This document shows positions 1 to 9,097 of a stretch of DNA of 64,000 nt, piece by piece. A program made the position numbers and the translations under genes. The DNA lies in NCBI RefSeq assembly GCF_001428865.1, contig NZ_LMIV01000001.1, forward strand, positions 1,504,236 through 1,568,235, written 5' to 3'. Source of the stretch: Sphingomonas sp. Root241 (GTDB taxonomy: Bacteria; Pseudomonadota; Alphaproteobacteria; Sphingomonadales; Sphingomonadaceae). Under the pieces are notes generated by a model, which was not told the DNA's origin, made no database searches, and worked only from the letters and a program-made list of their open reading frames with translations. Positions within the stretch are counted from its first letter, which is position 1. Each line of letters opens with the position of its first letter.

Positions 1-9
1 ATCCTCGAT

Positions 10-15
10 TATAAT
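10..15 (+). promoter_or_regulatory. Possible -10 box of the first gene
   Basis: A consensus TATAAT lies about 40 bases before the start codon of the RlpA-like gene. The matching -35 region would be outside the window, so the assignment rests on the hexamer alone. Confidence 0.3.
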
Positions 16-55
16 TGCTCGAATTTTTACGCTTTGTCGGTAGGCCTGCTCGCCG

Positions 56-1039
56 ATGAAGTGGAACGCTAGCGCAATCGCTGCTCTTCTCCTCCTCGCC
101 GGATGCGGCGGGGACCGGAGCCTTGCCCATATCGCACCCGAGCTTCCCGGCTCGGTCGCCGCCCGGAATTCGGGGCAGCACGCGCCTGCGATCGGGGCGT
201 TCGCCGTCGCTCCGAACGGCCAGGCTGCGCCCGGCGCAAGCTATGCCGTTCCGGGCAGCGTACCGCCCCCGCCCGCACAGGACGGTTATGCCGATCCCGC
301 CGCGAGCGCGACCGGTCCGCGCGGCTCGTCGCAGCGGACTCCGGGCGAGCAGCGTTATGACGAAGTCGGCTACGCCGGAATCGGCTTCGAAGATGCGAGC
401 ATCACCGGACTCCACGCCTCACTTGCGCCCGACACGCTCGTCGAAGTGACCTCGCTGGAGAATGGCCGCACGATCGTGGTGCTGATCACCGGGTCCATGG
501 CGCCGGGAACCCGCGGCCCGATCGATCTTTCGAGCGGCGCCGCCCGTGCGCTCGGCCATGACGGCGCCGGGCCGATCGCCGTGCGCGTGCGGAAAGTCGC
601 TGCCGGTCCGGGAGACATGCTGGCGCTCCGCTCGGGCCGTTCGGCGGCGGCACGGCCGGATACGCCGCCGATCCTGCTCAACGCGCTGCGCAAGCATCTC
701 GGCGCGCCAACGGTAGCGGCCGCACCCGCTCCGGCGACCACGCGGCCCGCCACGCCGCCACGTCCCGCAGTGTCTCGCCCGAGCGTTTCGCGCCCCGCGC
801 CGGCGCCCCGCGCGGCACGCCCGGCATCGGGCCGGGGCTTTTACGTTCAGGTCGCCGCACTTTCTAACGCCGGGAACGCGCAATCGCTTGCACAGAGGAT
901 GGGCGGCTTCGTAAAGCAGGGCGGAGGGCTCCATCGCGTGCAGCTCGGCCCCTTTGCGACAAAGCGGGAGGCGGATGCTGCACGGGCCGGGGCCGCACGC
1001 GCGGGTTATGGGGACGCGCGCGTGATCGCCGTCAACTGA
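56..1039 (+). CDS. rlpA: RlpA-like lipoprotein with SPOR domain
   Basis: The 327-residue protein starts with a lipoprotein signal (lipobox LLAGC, Cys17). It continues through a Pro/Ala-rich linker into a double-psi beta-barrel-like stretch (about 100-185, ending DLSSGAARALG) and finishes with a SPOR domain (about 262-327, starting FYVQVAAL), which in this family binds denuded septal peptidoglycan. RlpA proteins are septal lytic transglycosylases or relatives. Here the usual VNDRGPF catalytic segment is replaced by ITGSMAPGTRGPIDLS and the front half of the barrel is reduced, so enzymatic activity is doubtful. The next gene, a D,D-carboxypeptidase, follows after 23 bases and fits a cell-wall operon. 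The start is the first ATG giving a complete signal peptide. Confidence 0.85.
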   Translation: MKWNASAIAALLLLAGCGGDRSLAHIAPELPGSVAARNSGQHAPAIGAFAVAPNGQAAPGASYAVPGSVPPPPAQDGYADPAASATGPRGSSQRTPGEQRYDEVGYAGIGFEDASITGLHASLAPDTLVEVTSLENGRTIVVLITGSMAPGTRGPIDLSSGAARALGHDGAGPIAVRVRKVAAGPGDMLALRSGRSAAARPDTPPILLNALRKHLGAPTVAAAPAPATTRPATPPRPAVSRPSVSRPAPAPRAARPASGRGFYVQVAALSNAGNAQSLAQRMGGFVKQGGGLHRVQLGPFATKREADAARAGAARAGYGDARVIAVN

Positions 1040-1062
1040 GTAACCCGGGGACCCGGACACCG

Positions 1063-2223
1063 ATGAACAAGCTTTTCGCCGCCTCGATCCTGGCCCTCGC
1101 CGTCGCTTATCCCACCACCGCGCAGACTCCGCCCTTCGATACGCCGGCGCCGATCGCCTATCTGGAGGACCTGTCCTCGGGCGCGGTGCTCTATGCCAAG
1201 GATGCCGATCGCCGCATCCCGCCGGCATCGATGGCGAAGATGATGACGGTCTATGTCGCGTTCGACCTGATCAAGCAGGGCAAGCTCAAGCTGAGCGACA
1301 CCGCCGAAGTCCGCCCCGAGACGTGGAAGAAGTGGCATTCGCAGGGCTCGACCATGTTCCTCGCGGTGGGTGAGAATCCGCGCGTCGAGGATCTGCTCAA
1401 CGGCATCGTCACGCTTTCGGGCAACGACGCCTGCGTCGTCCTCGCCGAGAAGATCGCGGGCACCGAGGAAGCGTTCGTCAACCTGATGAACCAGCAGGCC
1501 AAGAAGCTTGGCCTCACCAACAGCCAGTTCGGCACGTCGAACGGCTGGCCCGACGAGGGCCGCACCTTCGTCACCGCGCGCGACCTGGCGCATCTCGCCA
1601 AGGCGACGATCCAGGATCACCCGCAGCTCTACAAGCAGTTCTACAGCCGCACCTCCTACACCTGGGGCAAGACGCTCGGCGCGGGCGAGGCGATCACGCA
1701 GGGCAATCGCGATCCGCTGCTCGGGCGCGTCCAGGGTGCCGATGGGCTCAAGACCGGGCATACCGACGAGGCGGGATACGGCTTCACCGGATCGGCCGAT
1801 CAGAACGGGCGACGGCTGGTGATGGTCGTCGCAGGTCTCAGCACCTACGGCCAGCGCGCCGAGGAATCGGTGCGCTTCATGCAATGGGGCTTCCGCGCAT
1901 GGAGCCCGCAGCCGATCGCGTCGAAGGGCAAGAGGATCGGCGAAGTCGAAGTGCAGGGCGGCGGATCGAGCAGCGTCGGCGTCGTCGCGCCGCGCGATCT
2001 CAACGCCACCGTGCCTGCGGGCACTTCGCCCAAGATGACCGGCAAACTGGTCTATCTCGGCCCGGTGAAGGCGCCGATCAAGGCGGGGCAGCACATCGCC
2101 GACCTGATCGTCGAGACGCCGGGCATGCCGACCCAGACGCTGCCGGTGGTGGCCGAGGCCGATGTCGGCGAAGCGGGATTTTTCCGGCGGGTGTGGCTGG
2201 GGCTGACGTCGCTGTTCGGCTAA
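1063..2223 (+). CDS. D-alanyl-D-alanine carboxypeptidase (PBP5/6 type)
   Basis: This is a 386-residue secreted penicillin-binding protein of the DacA/DacC class. These enzymes remove the terminal D-Ala from peptidoglycan pentapeptides in the periplasm. The protein has a signal peptide (about 1-20), the acyl-enzyme SxxK motif (SMAK, Ser56 and Lys59), the SGN motif (LSGNDAC) and the KTG motif (LKTGHTDEAG). The C-terminal beta-rich domain and final amphipathic helix (FFRRVWLGLTSLFG) that anchors these proteins to the membrane are also present. It probably shares a transcript with the RlpA-like gene. The exact paralogue (dacA, dacC or dacF) cannot be decided from sequence alone. Confidence 0.93.
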   Translation: MNKLFAASILALAVAYPTTAQTPPFDTPAPIAYLEDLSSGAVLYAKDADRRIPPASMAKMMTVYVAFDLIKQGKLKLSDTAEVRPETWKKWHSQGSTMFLAVGENPRVEDLLNGIVTLSGNDACVVLAEKIAGTEEAFVNLMNQQAKKLGLTNSQFGTSNGWPDEGRTFVTARDLAHLAKATIQDHPQLYKQFYSRTSYTWGKTLGAGEAITQGNRDPLLGRVQGADGLKTGHTDEAGYGFTGSADQNGRRLVMVVAGLSTYGQRAEESVRFMQWGFRAWSPQPIASKGKRIGEVEVQGGGSSSVGVVAPRDLNATVPAGTSPKMTGKLVYLGPVKAPIKAGQHIADLIVETPGMPTQTLPVVAEADVGEAGFFRRVWLGLTSLFG

Positions 2224-2226
2224 TCC

Positions 2227-2305
2227 GTCACCCCGGCGAAAGCCGGGGCCTCATGCCATCTGCCGCTCGCTTGCGGCCTGAGATCCCGGCTTTCGCCGGG
2301 ATGAC
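2227..2305 (+). repeat. REP-type inverted pair (GTCAYCCCGGCGAAAGCCGGG)
   Basis: Two palindromes face each other. CCCCGGC-GAAA-GCCGGGG lies at 2231-2248 preceded by GTCA, and ATCCCGGC-TTTC-GCCGGGAT at 2283-2302 followed by GAC, so the unit reads nearly the same from both ends. This is the layout of bacterial REP/BIME elements. It fills almost the whole gap between the carboxypeptidase and holB. Confidence 0.85.
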
Positions 2306-2310
2306 GATTG

Positions 2311-3300
2311 GTGTCTAAAACCCTCATGCTCCTCGGCAACGAATCCGCCCGTGATGCGCTCGCCGCTGCGATGGCCAGCGGTGCGCTGCATCATGCCTGG
2401 CTGATCGCCGGACCCGAAGGCGTGGGGAAGGGGGCATTCGCGCGCATCGCCGCGGCGCGGATGCTCGCCGAGGGCAGCGAGCCGCAAAAGCTCGGCCCCG
2501 GCTGGGAAGTCCCCGAAACCACCCAGACCGCGCATTTGATCGCCGCGGGTGCACATCCCGATTACCGCGAGCTGGTGCGGCTGCCCAAGGATGCGGCCAA
2601 GCCGGAAGAGGCGCTCGCGCGATCCATCACCATCGCGCAGGTGCGCAGCCTCCAGCCCTTGTTCGCGACCAAGCCGTCGCTCAGCAGCCGCCGCGTCGTC
2701 GTCATCGATTCGATCGACGATCTCGAACGCGGCGGCGCCAATGCGCTGCTCAAGAATCTCGAGGAACCGCCGGCGGGAACGATCTTCCTGCTCGTCAGCC
2801 ATGCGCCGGGGCAATTGCTGCCGACGATCCGCTCGCGCTGCCGGCTGCTGCGCTTCGAGCCGCTGCCCGCCGAGCAGGTCGCCGCGATCCTGCGGTCCGA
2901 GCTGCCGCAAGCGAGCGCCAGCGAGATCGAGGCGCTGGTGCGGGCCGGCGAAGGCTCGCCCGGCCGCGCACTCGGCTTTGCCGGGCTCGATCTCGCCGCG
3001 CTGGAAGGCGACATGGCCGCGCTCGCCGAAACCGGCGATCCTTCCAATGCGGTGCGCTCGCGGCTCGCCAAGCTGCTCGGCGCGAAGGCCGCCCAGCCGC
3101 GCTACGAAGCATTCCTGCATCGTTCGCCGAGCTTCATCGCCGAGCGTGCCCGCACGCGATCGGGAGAGGGGCTGCGTGTCGCGCTCGACGCCTATGCCGA
3201 AGCGCGCGAGCTGGCGGGTGCGGCGACCGGGCTGTCGCTCGACGCGGGCGCCACCGTGTTCGAGATGTCGGGGCTGATCGCGCGACTGTCGCCGCGCTGA
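2311..3300 (+). CDS. holB: DNA polymerase III subunit delta-prime
   Basis: This is a clamp-loader AAA+ subunit. It loads the beta sliding clamp together with tau/gamma and delta. The N-terminal part has a Walker A-like GPEGVGKGA, an RSRCRLLRF segment follows DNA-polymerase-III-style sensor residues, and the middle has NALLKNLEEPPAGT, a hallmark of the HolB/DnaX family. Length (about 329 residues) is normal. The start is uncertain: GTG at 2311 is chosen, TTG at 2308 is in frame directly before it, and both lie only a few bases past the REP element. There is no clear Shine-Dalgarno sequence. In many sphingomonads tmk precedes holB, but it is absent here. Confidence 0.88.
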   Translation: MSKTLMLLGNESARDALAAAMASGALHHAWLIAGPEGVGKGAFARIAAARMLAEGSEPQKLGPGWEVPETTQTAHLIAAGAHPDYRELVRLPKDAAKPEEALARSITIAQVRSLQPLFATKPSLSSRRVVVIDSIDDLERGGANALLKNLEEPPAGTIFLLVSHAPGQLLPTIRSRCRLLRFEPLPAEQVAAILRSELPQASASEIEALVRAGEGSPGRALGFAGLDLAALEGDMAALAETGDPSNAVRSRLAKLLGAKAAQPRYEAFLHRSPSFIAERARTRSGEGLRVALDAYAEARELAGAATGLSLDAGATVFEMSGLIARLSPR

Positions 3301-3304
3301 TCGC

Positions 3305-3334
3305 TTGACGTTCACGTAAAGGTAAAGCTATAAA
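3305..3334 (+). promoter_or_regulatory. Promoter with dyad operator of the MerR gene
   Basis: The site consists of TTGACG (3305-3310) as -35, an 18-base spacer and TATAAA (3329-3334) as -10. A dyad TTGACGT-TC-ACGTAAA (3305-3320), one mismatch from perfect, covers the -35 and the front of the spacer. The predicted transcription start is about 3341, exactly the ATG, so the mRNA would be leaderless. The dyad resembles the TTTACGT/ACGTAAA type of site bound by MerR-family regulators of acyl-CoA catabolism, so self-control by the downstream MerR protein is the simplest reading. Confidence 0.6.
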
Positions 3335-3340
3335 GCGGCC

Positions 3341-3766
3341 ATGCCCGCTGCCGCCTTTCCGATCGAGGCCCTGGCGCCGATCGAGCCGCGTCCCGAACAG
3401 GATGCCTTCTCCATCTCCGATCTGTGCGCGGAGTTCAGCGTCACGCCGCGGGCATTGCGCTTCTACGAGGATGAGGGGCTGATCGCGCCCGAGCGGCGCG
3501 GCACCCAGCGCATCTATTCGCACGCCGATCGCGCCCGGCTCGCCTGGATCCTGCGCGGCAAGCGCGTCGGCTTCAGCCTGGCCGAGATCAAGGAGATGAT
3601 CGACCTCTACGATGTCGACGACGGCCGCCGCATCCAGAAGCAAGTGACGCTCGCGCGCTGCCGCGATCGCATCCAGCTGCTCGAAAACCAGAAGCGCGAT
3701 ATCGACGCGCACATCGCCGAGCTCCAGCAATTCGTCGAACTGCTCACAAGCAGCGACAGCCACTGA
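3341..3766 (+). CDS. MerR family transcriptional regulator
   Basis: The 141-residue regulator has a MerR winged-helix domain at about 23-95 ([19 protein letters not shown], then [19 protein letters not shown]). A coiled-coil dimerisation helix follows (about 100-138). There is no cysteine cluster, so it is not a metal sensor of the MerR/ZntR type. It more resembles the short MerR proteins that control branched-chain or fatty acyl-CoA degradation. The next gene, an acyl-CoA dehydrogenase, begins 10 bases after the stop and is the likely regulated partner. The effector is unknown. Confidence 0.85.
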   Translation: MPAAAFPIEALAPIEPRPEQDAFSISDLCAEFSVTPRALRFYEDEGLIAPERRGTQRIYSHADRARLAWILRGKRVGFSLAEIKEMIDLYDVDDGRRIQKQVTLARCRDRIQLLENQKRDIDAHIAELQQFVELLTSSDSH

Positions 3767-3776
3767 GGAACCTGAA

Positions 3777-5579
3777 ATGCCGCAATATACGCCGCCCGTG
3801 CGCGACACGCGCTTCATTCTGGATTCGGTGATCGGGCTCGATCGCTACGCCAATCTGCCCGGCTTCCAGAACGCGACGCCCGACATGGTCGAGGCGGTGC
3901 TGGAGCAAGGCGGCCAGTTCGTCGCGGAAGTGCTGTTCCCGCTCAACCATTCGGGCGATCAGCAGGGCTGCACGCGCCACGACGACGGCAGCGTGACCAC
4001 GCCCGACGGCTTCAAGGAGGCGTACCAGCAGTTCGTGGAGAGCGGCTGGGGCACGCTGAGCGCGCCCGCGGAATTCGGCGGCCAGGAGATGCCGCATGTC
4101 ATCTCGACGGCGTTCCAGGAATATATGATCTCCGCCAACATGGCCTTCGCCATGTATCCGGGGCTCACCCACGGCGCGATCGCCGCTCTGCTGGTCAAGG
4201 GCTCGGACGAGCAGAAGGCCAAATATGTGCCCAAAATGATCTCGGGCGAGTGGGGCGGCACGATGAACCTCACCGAGCCGCAATGCGGCACCGACCTCGG
4301 GCTGATCCGCACCCGCGCCGAGCCCAATGCCGATGGCAGCTACAGCATCACCGGCACCAAGATCTTCATTTCGTCGGGCGAGCACGACCTGACGAGCAAC
4401 ATCATCCACCTCGTCCTGGCGAAAACCCCCGGCGCGCCCGAGAGCACCAAGGGCATCTCGCTGTTCGTGGTCCCCAAGTTCATGGTCGGCGACGACGGAT
4501 CGCTGGGCGAGCGCAACGCAGTGACCTGCGGCTCGATCGAGCACAAGATGGGCATCCACGCCAACTCCACCTGCGTGATGAACTATGACGGCGCCAAGGG
4601 CTGGCTGGTCGGCGAGGAAATGAAGGGTCTGGCCGCGATGTTCATCATGATGAACGCGGCGCGGCTCGGCGTGGGCCTTCAGGGGCTCGGCGTCGGCGAG
4701 ACCGCCTTTCAGAACGCGGTCCAATATGCCGAAGACCGCCGGCAGGGACGTGCATTGACCGGGCCGGCCGAGCCAAATGAAAAGGCCGACACGCTGTTCG
4801 TCCATCCCGATGTCCGCCGCATGCTGATGGAAGCCAAGGCGCAGACCGAGGGGCTCCGGGCATTGTGCCTGTGGGGGGCGCTGCAGGTCGATCTCGAACA
4901 TGCCGCGGCGACCGAGGAGGAGCGTCAGCTCGCCGCCGATCTGGTTGGCCTGCTCACCCCGGTCATCAAGGGCGTCGGCACCGATATCGGCTACAAGGTC
5001 GCGACCGACGCGCAGCAGGTCTATGGCGGGCACGGCTACATCGCCGAATGGGGCATGGAGCAATATGTCCGCGATGCCCGCATCTCGATGATCTACGAAG
5101 GCACCAACGGGGTGCAGGCGATGGACCTCGTCGGCCGCAAGCTCGCGATGAACGGCGGGCGTGCGGTGCAGGCGTTCTTCAAGCTGGTGAGCGATGAGAT
5201 CGCCGCGGCGAAGGGCGACGAGAAGCTCAAGACCTTCGCCGAGGCGCTGGAAAAGGCGCTCGGCCATCTCCAGGGCGCGACGATGTGGCTGGCGGCGAAC
5301 GGCTTCCAGAACCCAAACCATGTCGGCGCGGGTGCCTATCCCTATATGCAACTCACCGGCACGGTCGCGCTTGGCCTGATGTGGCTGCGCATGGCCAAGG
5401 CGGCGGTCGATGGCCTCGCCGGCGGCGCGGAGAATGCCAAGTTCCTCGAAGCCAAGCTGGTCACGGCGCGCTTCTATGCCGAGCGCTTCCTGCCGGATGC
5501 CGGCGCGCTCCGGCGCAAGGTCGAGAGCGGCAGCGACGCCGTGATGGCGCTCGATCCGGAGATGTTCCGGGCGGCGTGA
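3777..5579 (+). CDS. Acyl-CoA dehydrogenase (long form with extra C-terminal domain)
   Basis: This 600-residue FAD-dependent acyl-CoA dehydrogenase catalyses alpha,beta-dehydrogenation of an acyl-CoA. Visible parts are the N-terminal helical domain, [13 protein letters not shown] and the flavin/substrate-binding middle domain ([12 protein letters not shown]). The catalytic base is probably Glu441 in [17 protein letters not shown] further C-terminal domain of about 120 residues is typical of the 590-600-residue subfamily that includes DmdC-like enzymes. A Shine-Dalgarno-like GAGGAA precedes the ATG. It is co-transcribed with the MerR gene. The chain-length or substrate preference cannot be read from the sequence. 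Confidence 0.92.
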   Translation: MPQYTPPVRDTRFILDSVIGLDRYANLPGFQNATPDMVEAVLEQGGQFVAEVLFPLNHSGDQQGCTRHDDGSVTTPDGFKEAYQQFVESGWGTLSAPAEFGGQEMPHVISTAFQEYMISANMAFAMYPGLTHGAIAALLVKGSDEQKAKYVPKMISGEWGGTMNLTEPQCGTDLGLIRTRAEPNADGSYSITGTKIFISSGEHDLTSNIIHLVLAKTPGAPESTKGISLFVVPKFMVGDDGSLGERNAVTCGSIEHKMGIHANSTCVMNYDGAKGWLVGEEMKGLAAMFIMMNAARLGVGLQGLGVGETAFQNAVQYAEDRRQGRALTGPAEPNEKADTLFVHPDVRRMLMEAKAQTEGLRALCLWGALQVDLEHAAATEEERQLAADLVGLLTPVIKGVGTDIGYKVATDAQQVYGGHGYIAEWGMEQYVRDARISMIYEGTNGVQAMDLVGRKLAMNGGRAVQAFFKLVSDEIAAAKGDEKLKTFAEALEKALGHLQGATMWLAANGFQNPNHVGAGAYPYMQLTGTVALGLMWLRMAKAAVDGLAGGAENAKFLEAKLVTARFYAERFLPDAGALRRKVESGSDAVMALDPEMFRAA

Positions 5580-5620
5580 AGCCGCTTGAGCGGCGGGCAA
5601 GGGCATAGCATGGTCGGGCG

Positions 5621-6097
5621 ATGAGCCTGACCATCGTGCCTTTGCATCCCATCGAACGCGGCCAATTGAACGTCATGCGCGCGCGCGGCGCAGTGATGGC
5701 GCTCGTGCTGATCGTGCCCGCGATCATTGCCGAGGTCGCGCTGGCGGACGGACTTCCGGTGCACGGAGCGATTGCCGGCGTAGCGCTTCTCACCGGGATC
5801 TGGCTGGCGGTTATCGCGCCGCCGCGGCGGTGGCGGCACTGGGGCTATGCCTTTACCGGGCGCGAACTCCATGTCGCGCACGGCTGGTGGACGCGAGTGC
5901 ACACGATCGTGCCGGTGATCCGGGTCCAGCATATCGACGTGGCGCAGGGGCCGTTGGAGCGGACCTTCGGCGTGACGCGGCTGATGCTGCACACCGCCGG
6001 AACCGATCAGACCGTGGTGACGCTGCCCGGCATCACCCGCGGCACCGCCGAGGAAGTACGCGACGCCATCCGCGAACGGATCGGCAGCGCGGCGTGA
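5621..6097 (+). CDS. PH domain-containing membrane protein (YdbS-like)
   Basis: The 158-residue protein has two closely spaced N-terminal membrane segments (about 24-65). A bacterial PH-like (bPH2) domain follows, including HWGYAFTGRELHVAHGWW and the typical VIRVQHIDVAQGPLERTFG. It is the short partner of the pair whose long partner follows with a 4-base overlap. Such YdbS/YdbT pairs are widespread membrane proteins of unknown biochemical role. In Bacillus the homologues affect resistance to certain antimicrobial peptides. Confidence 0.8.
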   Translation: MSLTIVPLHPIERGQLNVMRARGAVMALVLIVPAIIAEVALADGLPVHGAIAGVALLTGIWLAVIAPPRRWRHWGYAFTGRELHVAHGWWTRVHTIVPVIRVQHIDVAQGPLERTFGVTRLMLHTAGTDQTVVTLPGITRGTAEEVRDAIRERIGSAA

Positions 6098-7521
6098 GCG
6101 ACGAAGTACCGCGCCGGGTGCATCCGGGCACGATTGCCATCGGCCTGGTCAAGTCGGCGCCGTCGACGCTCCTCGCGCTGCCGGCGTTGCTCGCGTTCGG
6201 CGGCGAGTTCGGGATCGGCAGGGTCGTGTTGCTGACGCTCGTCGGCATCGCGGCGATGGCGTTCTTCACCTGGCTGGGCTGGTGGCATTTGACCTACCGC
6301 CTGACCGACGACGAGTTCGTGATCGAAAGCGGGGTACTCCACCGCAGCCGCCGTTCGATCCCGCTCGAGCGCGTGCAGGACGTGTCGATCGAGCAGAAGC
6401 CGCTTGCACGGTTGTTCCGGCTTGCTCTGGTGCGGATCGAGACCGGTGGCGGCGACAAGGACGAGGCGACACTCGACAGTGTGACGCTGCGGGAGGCGCA
6501 CCGGTTGCGGCTGGCGCTACGCCGCACGCCGGTTGCGGTGAGCGTCGAGGCACCCGTTTCCGAAGTCGCGGAGGCCGGGAAACCGCTGTTCGCGATGCCG
6601 TTGGAGCGCGTGCTGCTCTATGGACTGTTCAACTTCTCGCTCGTGTGGCTCGCGGCGATCTTCGCGCTGCTCCAGACGGCGGATCAGGTGATCGCATTCG
6701 ACTGGAAAGAACTCGTCGGGATCGCCGGACGCGAAGTGCGCAGCCATTTGACCGTGAAGGCGGGGCTGACCGTCCTCGCACTGGCGCTCGTATTGGGCAT
6801 CGTTGCGGGCCTTGTCCGGACTGTCACGAAGGAATTCGGCTTCCGGCTCGACGCGGAGGAAGGGCGCTTCCGGCGCGTGCGCGGGCTGCTGACGCGGAGC
6901 GAAGTGGTGATCGTCAACGCGCGCGTACAGCTGGCGCTGGTCCGCCGGGCGCCGATCAGCGGGCGGCTCGGGTGGCGGAGTCTCGAATTCCAAACCCTCG
7001 GCGGCAGTGACGACCGCTCGGGGCGACAGGAAATGGCGCCCTTCGCGCGCGACGACGAGATCGCGGAAGTGATCGACGCGGCGGGGCTGCCGCGCTTCGA
7101 GGCCGACGCGCTGACTCCAGTATCGCGTGGACATGTGCTGCGCGTGGCGCTGCGGCATGGGCTACCGGTGGTCGTCGTCTTCGCAATCGCCGGTGCGTTC
7201 TTCCCGCTGCTCTGGCTGGGGCTGATCCTCGTGCCCGTGCCGGTCGGGCTCGCATTGCTCCAGCGGCGGCGGCATCGTTACGGGCTGCGCGAGAGCAGCG
7301 CGCAAGTGACGCGCGGCGTGCTGTCGCAGCGGGACTGGACCGTGCCTTATACCGCCGTCCAGACGATCTCGGTGCGGCGAAGCTGGCTGCAACGGCGGCT
7401 GGGGCTTGCGACCGTGACGATCGACACCGCGGGGGCAAAGGGCCTGCACCGACCCGATATCGCCGATGTCGCCGCGCCGATCGCAGTGGGGCTGGCGCAG
7501 GAACTGGTGGCGCACGCCTGA
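6094..7521 (+). CDS. PH domain-containing membrane protein (YdbT-like)
   Basis: The 475-residue partner of the preceding gene carries repeated bPH2 units. Examples are YRLTDDEFVIESGVLHRSRRSIPLERVQDVSIEQKPLARL near 60-110, a second unit near 245-300 and a third near 385-440 (VPYTAVQTISVRRSWLQRRLG), separated by pairs of membrane helices. The GTG start at 6094 overlaps the previous stop (GTGA), indicating translational coupling. Reading further upstream in this frame only shadows the neighbour. The gene converges on the SleB gene with a single base between the stops. Confidence 0.8.
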   Translation: MSDEVPRRVHPGTIAIGLVKSAPSTLLALPALLAFGGEFGIGRVVLLTLVGIAAMAFFTWLGWWHLTYRLTDDEFVIESGVLHRSRRSIPLERVQDVSIEQKPLARLFRLALVRIETGGGDKDEATLDSVTLREAHRLRLALRRTPVAVSVEAPVSEVAEAGKPLFAMPLERVLLYGLFNFSLVWLAAIFALLQTADQVIAFDWKELVGIAGREVRSHLTVKAGLTVLALALVLGIVAGLVRTVTKEFGFRLDAEEGRFRRVRGLLTRSEVVIVNARVQLALVRRAPISGRLGWRSLEFQTLGGSDDRSGRQEMAPFARDDEIAEVIDAAGLPRFEADALTPVSRGHVLRVALRHGLPVVVVFAIAGAFFPLLWLGLILVPVPVGLALLQRRRHRYGLRESSAQVTRGVLSQRDWTVPYTAVQTISVRRSWLQRRLGLATVTIDTAGAKGLHRPDIADVAAPIAVGLAQELVAHA

Positions 7522-7522
7522 T

Positions 7523-8956
7523 TCAGTTTGTCGGTGTAGGCGTGGCCTTGGGCACGGACAGCGTGAAGCTCACCGGTGGTTTGGTGGTCGGCGCGGGATC
7601 GGTCTTGCGGCGCACGCCGGTCAGCGGAGCCGGTCCGGCCACCGCCGATTTCGTGTCGGGGAGTGGAGTCGCGGCCGCAACGGGCTGCGCCACCGCGACC
7701 GGGGCCAGCGCCGGCGGCTGGATGCGCATGCATTGAAGCGGGCTGGGGCGCTTGAACTGCTGGCAGTTCCACAGCGCCTTGGCATAGCCTTGCGCCTGAT
7801 CACGCAGATAGCTGAACGACATCGCCACGGTCTGCGCGGGGGTGGCGGGGAGCTTGGCCGGCTTCAACTTGGGATCGGTCCACGCCATGAACTTGCAGTA
7901 GAGCCGTTCGCCGCAGGTCTTGATCGCCAGCGCGGCGAAGGCGTCGGCGTTCATCTTCCTGTCGAGCACGACGAGGAAATGATTGGCGTCCAATCCCGCC
8001 CCGACCGGATTGGGTACCGCGCTGTCGGGGATCGTCGCGGGATCGATGAGCGAACCGTCGCCTTGCAACGCCGCCTCGAGCGGATTGGTCGTGTCGCCCT
8101 GGTGGGCATTCGACAGCCGCGCCATCTGGGGCACGTTGGGCTCGACCCCGGCATAGCCGCGCGTGAAGGCCGGGGGCGTGCCCCACCAGCCGGTCCAGCG
8201 GAAGAACAGATGCGTGTCGACCGCAGTGATCTTCTCAAGGCTGGCGCTCCAATAAGGGACGACCCAGTTGGTGTGATAGTGCGTGGCGTGGCCGACGGCG
8301 CGATAGACCGAGCCGTTGAGCGCCGCGCGTGCCACGTCGCGGGCGCGCTCCCACGCCGCCGGGCTCGGCGAATAGCGCAGCATCGCACCGTCGCACGTGA
8401 AGGTGAACTGGCAGCCGGTGCTCCGCTCGGATCCCTGGAAGACCACGCCGCAGATCGTCTTGGGAAAAGCAGGGTGGCGCATCCGGTTGATGATCACCTG
8501 CACGACTGCGCGCTGTCCCTTGGCATCGTCGCCGGCCTCGTAATAGCCGGCTGCGGCGAGGCAATCCACGGCGCGGGCCTGGCTGTCGGCGGCGCCGGAA
8601 AGGTGGAAGGCGCGCGCCGCCGGGTTGGGCAGGGTCGAAAAGGGGATCGCGGCGTTGATCGCACGCGCATCCTCGGGGGCGACTTCCTGCAGCTTGAGCG
8701 GATCGACCGGCGGCAGCTCCTGCTTGGGAACGACCCGCTTCGAGATCACCACCGGCGGGCGCTTGTGAACAATCGTGCGCGGCGTGTTGGACACGAGCAG
8801 CACCGGTACCGCGACCGCCACAAGTGCCAGCAAGGCGATGACGATGCGCAGATAGAGCGGCGCGGGGCGCCGGGGCTCCGCCGGCGCAAGCGCGGCCTCA
8901 CGGGTTTGCATGAGCATCTTCGCCGCTGCCCTCAGCCCCGCCGCACGGGCTGGCAA
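7523..8956 (-). CDS. Cell wall hydrolase, SleB family
   Basis: The 477-residue protein has a short cytoplasmic N-terminus, one membrane segment (about 35-58) and a low-complexity tail rich in Pro/Thr/Ala. Its catalytic region resembles SleB/CwlJ peptidoglycan hydrolases: CLAAAGYYEAGDDAKGQRAV, VINRMRHPAFP, CGVVFQG, CQFTFTCDG and ATHYHTNWV. In non-spore-formers such enzymes act on the periplasmic cell wall; the Glu in YYEAG is the likely catalytic residue. Gram-negative SleB-domain proteins of this length are typical of sphingomonads. The start choice, the first ATG, gives a plausible signal-anchor. Confidence 0.85.
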   Translation of the reverse strand: MPARAAGLRAAAKMLMQTREAALAPAEPRRPAPLYLRIVIALLALVAVAVPVLLVSNTPRTIVHKRPPVVISKRVVPKQELPPVDPLKLQEVAPEDARAINAAIPFSTLPNPAARAFHLSGAADSQARAVDCLAAAGYYEAGDDAKGQRAVVQVIINRMRHPAFPKTICGVVFQGSERSTGCQFTFTCDGAMLRYSPSPAAWERARDVARAALNGSVYRAVGHATHYHTNWVVPYWSASLEKITAVDTHLFFRWTGWWGTPPAFTRGYAGVEPNVPQMARLSNAHQGDTTNPLEAALQGDGSLIDPATIPDSAVPNPVGAGLDANHFLVVLDRKMNADAFAALAIKTCGERLYCKFMAWTDPKLKPAKLPATPAQTVAMSFSYLRDQAQGYAKALWNCQQFKRPSPLQCMRIQPPALAPVAVAQPVAAATPLPDTKSAVAGPAPLTGVRRKTDPAPTTKPPVSFTLSVPKATPTPTN

Positions 8957-9097
8957 ATCGAGGTCGAGAAACGGCGAACGGACAAGATACTGCTCCAGCG
9001 GGGTCGCCGCCCATAACGCAGCAAATGCGAATTTGGAACCATTGCGCCGTCGAAACGCCGCAATGGCCCGATGACCTGCATTATGCCGGCGCCGCGG

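Noticed and set aside
5830..6093. N-terminal extension of the long PH-domain protein
   Set aside because: It overlaps the preceding PH gene in another frame and is Arg/Ala-rich without family similarity. The GTG overlapping the previous stop is the better start.
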